This document shows, piece by piece, positions 57,275-64,000 of a stretch of DNA of 64,000 nucleotides; position 1 is the stretch's first letter, and each line of letters starts with the position of its first letter. The stretch is from Anaeramoeba flamelloides (taxonomy: Eukaryota > Metamonada > Anaeramoebidae): positions 1,116,001-1,180,000 of the forward strand of contig JANTQA010000075.1 in assembly GCA_027625915.1 (NCBI GenBank). The letters run 5' to 3'. The notes beneath the pieces were generated by a model that ran no database searches, was not told the origin of the DNA, and worked only from the letters and a program-made list of their open reading frames with translations. The position numbers were made by a program, and so were the translations under genes.

Positions 57275-59130
57275 TTATGGAAAAAAATTGTTATGGATAA
57301 AAAAGAGGATGACTTATTTTGTCAAAAATTAAAAATTAAATTTTAACACTACACGATCAAGAAAAAATTTTTTCAAAAAAAAATTAAAAATTTACTTATT
57401 TTACCTTTTTTAATAACTTCAATTAGAATAAAAAGTATTGTTTAATAAAGGATCTTGGATCAAAAATTATTTTTAAAGATATTTAATAATTTAAGTAGAA
57501 AAATCCAATTTTCTAGGTTCTATTAAAACTTTTTTTCAATTTGATAGTAAAAAATTTATAAAATTGTTTTCTTTAGTCCTAAGAGGTCATTTTATTATCT
57601 TTTAAAAGTATTTTAAATCTAATAAATATCTTTCAAACGGATAATCAATTATTTGGACTATTAAAGAATTCTCTATTAATATAAATTGAAAAAAATATTT
57701 TTGATTTCATTTTAAGTTAGGTTTTTTTTACTTTTTGAAATGAACCGAAAATTTCTTAAAATTTTCTGTTTATTTCAAAAAGTAAAAAAAACCCAGGACA
57801 CTTTTCATTAGGTTTTTTTAATTTAAAAGAATTGAGTAAAATCTATTTGATTTTACTTTATTCTTTTTAATTCGGGAAAACCCAGGCACTTGACGGACAC
57901 TTTAGTTAGGTTTTTCAGAATTAGAAATAATAGCGAAAAAAAAAAGGATTTTTCTCTATTCTTTTGAATCCTGGAAAAGCTAGGACACTCTACGGACACT
58001 CTCAATATTTATCATCGGTTATTTTTTTTTTCTGTGTTTGGGTTTTTTTAGATGAGTTGAGGGGTTTCAAAACTATTAGTTATTATCTCTTAAAAAAATA
58101 TCATAAGTTGAAATTAAAGAAAATTGATTGTTAAATCAATTTAAAAATTGTTACCCCAAAATAGACCCTTTTTTCTAGACTAGAGACTTTTACAAATCGT
58201 TGTACTATTAACAACAATAAATACAGCAGCCTCAAGATTTTTAAGAACTGTAATGTTGATTGTTTTGAATAAACTCAAACAAATACAAGGATGAAATGAT
58301 AATTGAAGTTGTTGTTTTGTTTAACTTTTTTTTTTCAATTTTATTTTTTCATACTAGTGTATTAAAACTTATCAAATTAATGAGAATTTTTTCAAGATAA
58401 TAAGTATCCAAATGTGGATTAAAACCTTTTAATTTATATATTATCTAGCGTATTTTAATTATGATTTAAATTTTTTCGGGATATCTGAGAGAATATCTTA
58501 AAAATCAAATAATTTATTTTTGATGGGAAAAATGAGTAAAAAGTTAATTTTTTGGATCATTCGCATCTGTTAAATTATAACCTTCTGAGAAAATCCTTAA
58601 TATTAAATCTGAATAATTTTGTAAGTACTTGAGAAAGAGTCAATTCATGTTAAGTTAAAGCAATTGAAAAAATGACCAATTTCTGATTTTTCGATTTTTC
58701 ATTATCAATCTTAATATAACTTTATTTTTTTAAAAATCGCATTGAATATCAAGATTAAAGATCCAAGGAATCCATCTAAAATTCAAGAAATATCCAAAGA
58801 AATGCTTATTTTTGAAATCTCATTCAATATTGAAAAGATTAAAACTAGTGATAATTCTTCATTTTGGCGAAGATTTAGTTTTAGAATAAAAATTTCATTT
58901 ATAAGACATTCTACCTCAGATATCCCGAACAAATTTAAATTGTAATTAAAATACGCTAGATAATATATTTCTTAAAAGGTTTTAATCCACATTTGGATTC
59001 TTATTATCTTGAAAAAAATGCGGTGGTTTTGATTAGTTTTATTAAAGTTTTCAATTATATCTTTAATTTTTTGACAAAATAAGTCACCCACTTTTTTTCC
59101 TTGTAACAATTTTTTTCCATAACAATAAGA
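57275..59130. mobile_element. Large inverted-repeat element enclosing repeat G copy 3 and a second foldback
   Basis: The outer arms 57275-57345 (gaaaaaaattgttatgg, gatgacttattttgtcaaaa) and 59050-59130 (ttttgacaaaataagtcacc, caatttttttccataacaat) are inverted copies. Between them lie G copy 3 (57390-58370, with H at 57715-57990) and the foldback at 58393-59016. Probably a composite of nested insertions; target duplication not resolved. Confidence 0.5.
58393..59016. mobile_element. Foldback element with ~100-nt arms
   Basis: The left arm 58393-58490 (ttttttcaagataataag, ccaaatgtggattaaaacct) pairs with the right arm 58917-59016 (aggttttaatccacatttgg, cttattatcttgaaaaaaat). About 425 bp of unique interior. 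Confidence 0.65.
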
Positions 59131-59370
59131 TCAATAAATGATGGTTTTTTTTTTATTTTTTCTTGAGCAATTTTTTCATTTTTTTGGTTTATATTTTTTT
59201 ATTTGATTTATAAATATTAAACTGGGATATATTCCACTTTCCATATTATTAAAATATTACTCTATTTATTTACAGGAATGATTTGATTTTTCAATTTCAT
59301 ATAAACTGTGGAACTCAAACTTGGTCAAATTTATTGATCCTAGAACATAATGAATCAAGAGTATTCAACC

Positions 59371-59552
59371 AATACCAGTTTTAAAGACACAAACTTTGGA
59401 CAAAATTTAAGGTTCAAATAAATTCCAAATTGTCGTAAAAAAATTCGGATTTTAAAAAAAAAAAAAATTCCTAAAAAATGTTCTTTAATAGGGAATATTT
59501 TTTATCTTGTTTTTCGACTTTTATGTTTGACCTATAAAAGTGGTACGGACTG
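59371..59552. mobile_element. Worn family A MITE (A9)
   Basis: ccagttttaaagacacaaac at the left and ataaaagtggtacggactg at the right match family A with many differences. The oldest-looking copy, about 415 bp upstream of the next gene's start. Confidence 0.6.
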
Positions 59553-59966
59553 TTATAAAATTTTCAAAATCTTGAATTAAATGTAAAATAAGAATGCCTT
59601 CAATAAAATCAACAATCCTATCTGAAAAGTACTCATAAAAGAAAAAAGTTTCTGAATTAAGACAAACAAATTATCCCAAAATAATTTGTAAAAAAATTAG
59701 TCAAATGTGATTACTTACATAACTCTTAACTTTAGCTTTTTTTCACACAAAAGAAGGACTACCAAAGAGAAAGAGAATTACAATGAAAATTTCCCTTCAA
59801 CAAATTTCGATAACAAACTATTTTTTCCAATTTTGTACTTTAAAAATTTTTTTTTTGAATTTTTTTTAGTCCATTTATTCCTTGTTACAAAAACAAAAAA
59901 AAAATTTCAAAAAAAAAAAAACAAACACTTGGTAAATTACAACAAAAATCGTTCAAAGTACTTTGT

Positions 59967-61526
59967 ATGAGTATTGTAGATCAAAACTCTTACTCAAGTC
60001 GAACTTCAAAAGTTACATCTTATCTGAGCACAAACAATCAAAACGAAAAAGTATTGGATGAAGACTTAAATGAGTTCATTAATAATTTAACAATCCCTTC
60101 TGTGATTGTTTCTTCGAGTGACGAAGCACTGTCCATTCCTTCTGATGTTAGTTCTGAAAATCTTTATCAGGCATTAGGATTTGGGCACTCCTTTGATAGT
60201 GACTCCGACATACCAATTATTATACCAACTACGAGTTCTGAAAGCGAAAATGAACATTCTGATCCTTATTTGGAATTATTTAAACAAAAACTCAAAAAAA
60301 AATCAAAGAAAAAGGATGTGTCCAACGATCGGAATGAAAAAGAAAAACAATCTTCAGGTGAGTCAGATTCAGAAAAAGAATCAGGAGAAACAGACTCAGA
60401 ATCGAAATTAGGATTAGAATCAGAATCCGAATCAGAATCAGAATCAGAATCAGCAACAGAATCAGAAACACGCAAGCAAACGGTAACTGATCAAGAAAAA
60501 GAAAAGAATAGCCAAGACAATGATTTTGTCGATCCAAATTCCAATGCTTATTCAGACAATGACCTTTCAGTAACAGGATCAAACGAATTTGCAAAATCAA
60601 AAAAGAAAGAAGAAAATTCAGATGAGGACAATTTATACAATTTAGAGCGTTCAATCTCTTTTGATTTTATTAAACAAGATCCAAACGAGAAATTGGAATC
60701 AAAAAACAAGAACAACACTTCAAAAGATAAAGCCAAAGCACAACTTTTTAAAACCAAATCTTTTGGATTCCAAATAGCAATCGCTTCAAACAAGAAAAAA
60801 AACAAGAGAAAAAAACTGTTGAAACACAACTATTCTTTTCATCACAAAACTGATCCTTATCAACACGAATTTAACTATAACCAATTATTTCCAAAGTTTA
60901 AAAACAATTACAACCAACGAAAGTCTACAGGGGCTGGCAAAGACAAAATGAAAATCATTAAGAAACACAACTCTATGAAAGACAATGATGGCATTGTTGG
61001 TGAAGTATATTCAAAAAGTCAAGAAGCTAAAAAATCTTCCAATGAGACGATTGGTCTTGAAAAAAATAAGAATAGTGAAGAAGAAATAGCTGTGAATCTG
61101 AAAGACGAAGATCAAGCAGAACAACAAAAAGAAGAAGGAGTAGAAGCAGAAGTAGAAGAAAAAGAAAAAGACAACAAAAAAGAAAAAGAAAAAGAAAAAG
61201 AAAAAGAAAAAGAAAAAGAAAACAAAGAAGAAAATACTATTGATAATATAATAAATAAATTTAAAGAAACAATTTCTGAAGACGAAGAATCTGAGGAAGA
61301 TTGGGATCTTGAATTTGATTTAGAGAGTTCAAATTTAGGTTTAATAAACAGTCAAAAAAATAATGAAAACCAATTTTCATTTTTAAAATTTGCAACTGAT
61401 TTTGTAAGTTATTCTACTTTAAAAAAAAACAAACACAAAAACAAAAACAAAAAAATAAAAAAACACAAACATAAAACAAAAATCAAACACCAAAACAAAA
61501 ATAAACATAAAAACAAAAATAAATAA
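59967..61526 (+). CDS. 519-aa acidic/Ser-rich protein with Lys/His-rich tail, unknown
   Basis: A single long frame, MSIVDQNSYSSRTSKVTSYL at the start. Residues 1-85 are Ser/Asn-rich with a mildly ordered patch (LNEFINNLTIPSVIVSSSDE). Residues 85-180 are Ser/Glu repeats (SESESESESESATESE). The middle has basic patches (KSFGFQIAIASNKKKNKRKK). A KEKEKE charged run follows, then an acidic SEDEESEEDWDLEFDLESS, and the end is Lys/Asn/His repeats (KNKHKNKNKKIKKHKHKTK). No catalytic domain seen. Composition fits a nuclear or nucleolar disordered protein, but that is inference from charge alone. The upstream frame 59707-59970 is F/N/K-rich leader and was not used; the ATG at 59967 was chosen because composition changes sharply there. 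Confidence 0.7.
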   Translation: MSIVDQNSYSSRTSKVTSYLSTNNQNEKVLDEDLNEFINNLTIPSVIVSSSDEALSIPSDVSSENLYQALGFGHSFDSDSDIPIIIPTTSSESENEHSDPYLELFKQKLKKKSKKKDVSNDRNEKEKQSSGESDSEKESGETDSESKLGLESESESESESESATESETRKQTVTDQEKEKNSQDNDFVDPNSNAYSDNDLSVTGSNEFAKSKKKEENSDEDNLYNLERSISFDFIKQDPNEKLESKNKNNTSKDKAKAQLFKTKSFGFQIAIASNKKKNKRKKLLKHNYSFHHKTDPYQHEFNYNQLFPKFKNNYNQRKSTGAGKDKMKIIKKHNSMKDNDGIVGEVYSKSQEAKKSSNETIGLEKNKNSEEEIAVNLKDEDQAEQQKEEGVEAEVEEKEKDNKKEKEKEKEKEKEKENKEENTIDNIINKFKETISEDEESEEDWDLEFDLESSNLGLINSQKNNENQFSFLKFATDFVSYSTLKKNKHKNKNKKIKKHKHKTKIKHQNKNKHKNKNK

Positions 61527-61639
61527 AAACTCCGAACAAATAAAGCCAATTTACAAAAAGTTCTTCTTCATAATTTAGTACTCAAAATCATTTCAATAAT
61601 TGGTTCTCATTTTGTTTTTTTTATTTGATTCAAGTGTGA

Positions 61640-62930
61640 TTAAAGCCGTTTTTAAAAAAGTGAGACAGAAACCTTTTTAGTAAAATCCTGATAATAGGTC
61701 TACTCAAGTTTGATCAACTGTTTTAAAGATGGCTCTAAAAACTTTTTTTTGCATACACTTTTCTAAAATACCTCTACTCTTATTTTTTGAGAAAAGAAAA
61801 CAAAATTTATTAATTTCAATATTCAATTAAAATAGGAAACGAAATGTAAAATAAACTCTTTTTGAAATAAAAAGGCATCACAGAAAATTTCAAGAATTAT
61901 TCATAATTGAATCAAGTTAATTGTAGTATCATTCTAAAATGTAAGAAACTCTTTAAAACATAAAAAAAAAAACACTCAACTGAATATTTAAAACTCATTA
62001 AAACAAAACAATAAAAATTAAAATTCAATATTTTAAAAATTGATGTGCCCTTTTATTTGAAATGAGAAATCTCGTTTTGTAAATTAAATGGGAATTAAAA
62101 ATTTTCAAATCAATAAAAACCGTTGAACAAGGTAAATTGGTGAAAATTACTTTACATTTTATTGATAACTCTTTACACATCAAACTTTTGTTCTTTAAAG
62201 TCTCATTTTCAATATAAAGCTGCCATTCATCGGGTATTTAGTTGGAATTGTTTTTTTTTCTTTATTTTCAATTTTCTTTGTTTCATACATCAATCCAATA
62301 ATGCTCTTTCTAAATTCCTATATTTAGCATATTTGAAATCAAACTTAAACGGTTTCCATTTTTCTACTGGCAGATTATTTTCAAATATGTATCTTCTTAT
62401 CTTGTTTTTTTTCCATTTTCCCCATGTTCAATATCCATAAATAAAAAAACCAAAAAATGAAAAAATGAATAATTAAAATGAAAACTACCAAAAAGTAATT
62501 ATCATATTAACAATCCAATTCAATAGTATTGATGATTTGAGAGGTGTGCCCTTTTGTTTGAAAAAGAGTTTACTTTAGAACAAAACTGAAACAAGTTTTT
62601 TGAATTATAAACAGGAAGAAATCAAAGAAAGTTCAAGATAAAAAGTTTTTTCAATTAATAAAAGAAAAAATAGAGTATTAAGGATAAAATAAAAGTATTA
62701 ATCAAAATAAGAGATTCTACAATAATGTAATTTTTCAAAAATGTGACATAAATGTTTTTAATATCTGTTCTTGTAATTTTTACGTATATCGAAGTTTGTT
62801 GACCGGTTTAAAGATCAATTTTGAAAATTTTTTGACAAATTTTTCTAAAATGACTCTACTGTGTTGACCATTTTCGCGAGAAGATGACTGGTTTTGGATC
62901 GGCCACTTCCTCACAAAAATGGTCATTTAA
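61640..62930 (-). mobile_element. Decayed pogo/CENPB-type DNA transposon remnants
   Basis: The minus strand at about 62385-62160 gives fragments VEKWKPFKF, YAKYRNLERALLD and CMKQRKLKI in the layout of the CENPB-type DNA-binding helix-turn-helix (leeaLl.w..qqr..gi) of pogo/Tigger transposases, in broken frames. Terminal-like words gatgtgcccttttatttgaa (62042) and gaggtgtgcccttttgtttg (62540) and the inverted ttgaaataaaaaggcatcac (61863) suggest two or more partial copies. The stretch 61690-61790 is also a rough direct repeat of 62790-62880. No catalytic DDE region found. Confidence 0.45.
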
Positions 62931-63140
62931 CCCACGTTTTATTTGATTGAGTGATTACTAAATATTTGTCAAAAATTTTTAACTATTTCTGAGATCAAGA
63001 AAAGTGTTTAATTGAATGATCTCAATACAAAAGAAGATTTTAATTGTTTTTAATTGATTCAATTCTATACAAAATGATGAATTATTCTAAAACTTTATTA
63101 GTTTCTGTGTTTTCGGTAAAGATACTTTTGGTTTTCAGGT

Positions 63141-63185
63141 TTCTGTGATTTCTGTGATTTCTGTGATTTCTGTGATTTCTGTGAC
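63141..63185. repeat. 9-nt minisatellite ttctgtgat x5
   Basis: Five tandem units, the last ending in c instead of t. Related words continue loosely to 63250. Confidence 0.9.
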
Positions 63186-63384
63186 CTCTTTTTTTAATTT
63201 AAAGATCTTTTAATTTTTAGGTTTTTGTGATTTCTGTTTGATTTCTGATTTTCTTAAAATTAACAATTAAAAAAGGTTTTTCACTTTTTTTCCATATTGA
63301 TAATTTTAAAATCAAAAATACAATATATGATAAAAACTAAGAAATGAAATAATAAAAATATAAAAATGCTATGTATTTTTTTTT

Positions 63385-64000
63385 AAACTCAAACATTTTC
63401 ATTGTAAAAATTTAACTATATAATTCCTCATAACTACTGATAAGAGAGAGATTAGAACTCTCAAAAGTTTATGGTTGTATTGTAGACACTGTGGAAAGAT
63501 TTTGGGAAATCCTTTAGTAATTATTAGGCAAAGTTTGGAACTTTTCTGATCTTTTTTTGAATTCTATTTGGGTAAAATAGGAAGCATTTTACTCATAAAT
63601 TCTGCTTTAAAAATGTTATTTAAAGTTATTTTAGAAGAGTTTGAAAAAAAAATTTTGCTAATTTTTAATCTCATAAATATATAAGGTTTTGCCGCGCTCA
63701 AGGATTTACGACATTGGAAAATTAATTTGGTTCAAGTCACTCAATTGCTTGATCAATAGACGACAAAGAAAAAAGACCATCAACTTTCTTGTAAAGTTTG
63801 GAAATTGAATGAATTCCCTTTCTTTGTTTAAAAACAATGTCTAAAATCAAACATCGTTTTTCGTTTTTCTTCCAAAGTAATCAATCTCATTTTTAAAAAA
63901 ATAAAAAAACGTTTGATCTCTTTTTTCTTCGAAAAAAGGAGAGAAGAGACCATTTATAAAAGGTTTTCAAAGTGAGAAAAAACATTTACCAATTTTTGAA
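63385..64000. repeat. Long dispersed repeat E, copy 2
   Basis: Reverse-complement match to 33190-33850, running off the window edge, so the element is longer than 600 bp. Confidence 0.65.

Larger units (their letters stand above)
55566..59966. other. Intergenic, 4.4 kb, repeat-rich
   Basis: Holds J copy 3, G copy 3 inside a larger inverted repeat, foldback 58393-59016 and a worn family A copy. No gene seen; the frame at 58742-58945 lies within the foldback and is not supported as a gene. Confidence 0.5.
61527..64000. other. Right flank, transposon debris and repeat E
   Basis: No host gene seen. It holds a pogo/CENPB-type transposase remnant (about 61640-62930), a 9-nt minisatellite and repeat E copy 2, which runs to the end of the window. 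Confidence 0.5.

Noticed and set aside
58742-58945. 67-codon frame within the foldback 58393-59016
   Set aside because: Runs into the right arm of the inverted repeat; no support as a gene.
59707-59970. 87-codon frame upstream of the 519-aa gene
   Set aside because: F/N/K-rich composition typical of AT-rich leader; it overlaps the real start.

Overview
This is a very AT-rich nuclear fragment of a eukaryote, probably an amoeboid or flagellate protist. The signs are spliceosomal GT-AG introns (many starting GTAAGT or GTAAAA), Asn, Gln and Lys/Glu homopolymer tracts inside proteins, standard stop codons, very A/T-rich intergenic DNA and many small foldback transposons. The protein style (BRSK kinase, RhoGAP, HARP/SNF2, long N/Q runs) recalls Anaeramoeba-like metamonads or amoebozoans, but the sequence alone does not fix the lineage.

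Layout: (1) 564-9024, minus: a BRSK/SAD-type kinase whose kinase domain is split by a 5 kb intron holding a decayed LINE. (2) 9025-14332: intergenic, with a TA-flanked foldback MITE and a TTAA MITE nested inside another MITE. (3) 14333-14632, minus: a 99-aa protein ending in a Gag1-like clamp (DUF4050-like) motif. (4) 14633-21283: repeats. (5) 21284-22096, minus: a small J-domain protein whose HPD motif sits on an 18-nt microexon. (6) 22097-26429: repeats plus a possible coding remnant. (7) 26430-30860, plus: an intronless SMARCAL1-like protein (HARP-like region plus SNF2 ATPase) with a 355-residue intein inserted between Lys and Thr of the Walker A motif. This is the main discovery of the window. 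(8) 31441-41499, minus: a five-exon talin-F0/F1-like, RhoGAP, SH3, coiled-coil protein with two giant introns. (9) 41500-54288: a 12.8 kb repeat-rich desert with nested MITEs. (10) 54289-55565, plus: a PH-domain protein with an odd splice phase. (11) 55566-59966: repeats, including large inverted repeats. (12) 59967-61526, plus: a 519-aa low-complexity acidic and lysine-rich protein. (13) 61527-64000: a decayed pogo/CENPB-type transposon and a long dispersed repeat.

The genes do not form a pathway. Two belong to cytoskeletal or membrane signalling (RhoGAP-SH3 and the PH protein), one to kinase signalling, one to chaperoning and one to DNA-fork remodelling. The gene models were assembled from domain continuity and splice sites. 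The exon sums of the RhoGAP and J-domain genes are exact multiples of three, and the kinase model is in phase through its first four splice junctions. Introns are bimodal: roughly 110-200 nt, or 3.6-5.0 kb and filled with transposon debris.

The repeats resolve into families. Family A is a ~197-bp foldback flanked by TA (nine copies, one with an unoccupied paralogous site). Family B is a ~745-bp foldback flanked by TTAA (four copies). The others, named C, D, E, F/G, H and J below, are longer or degraded.
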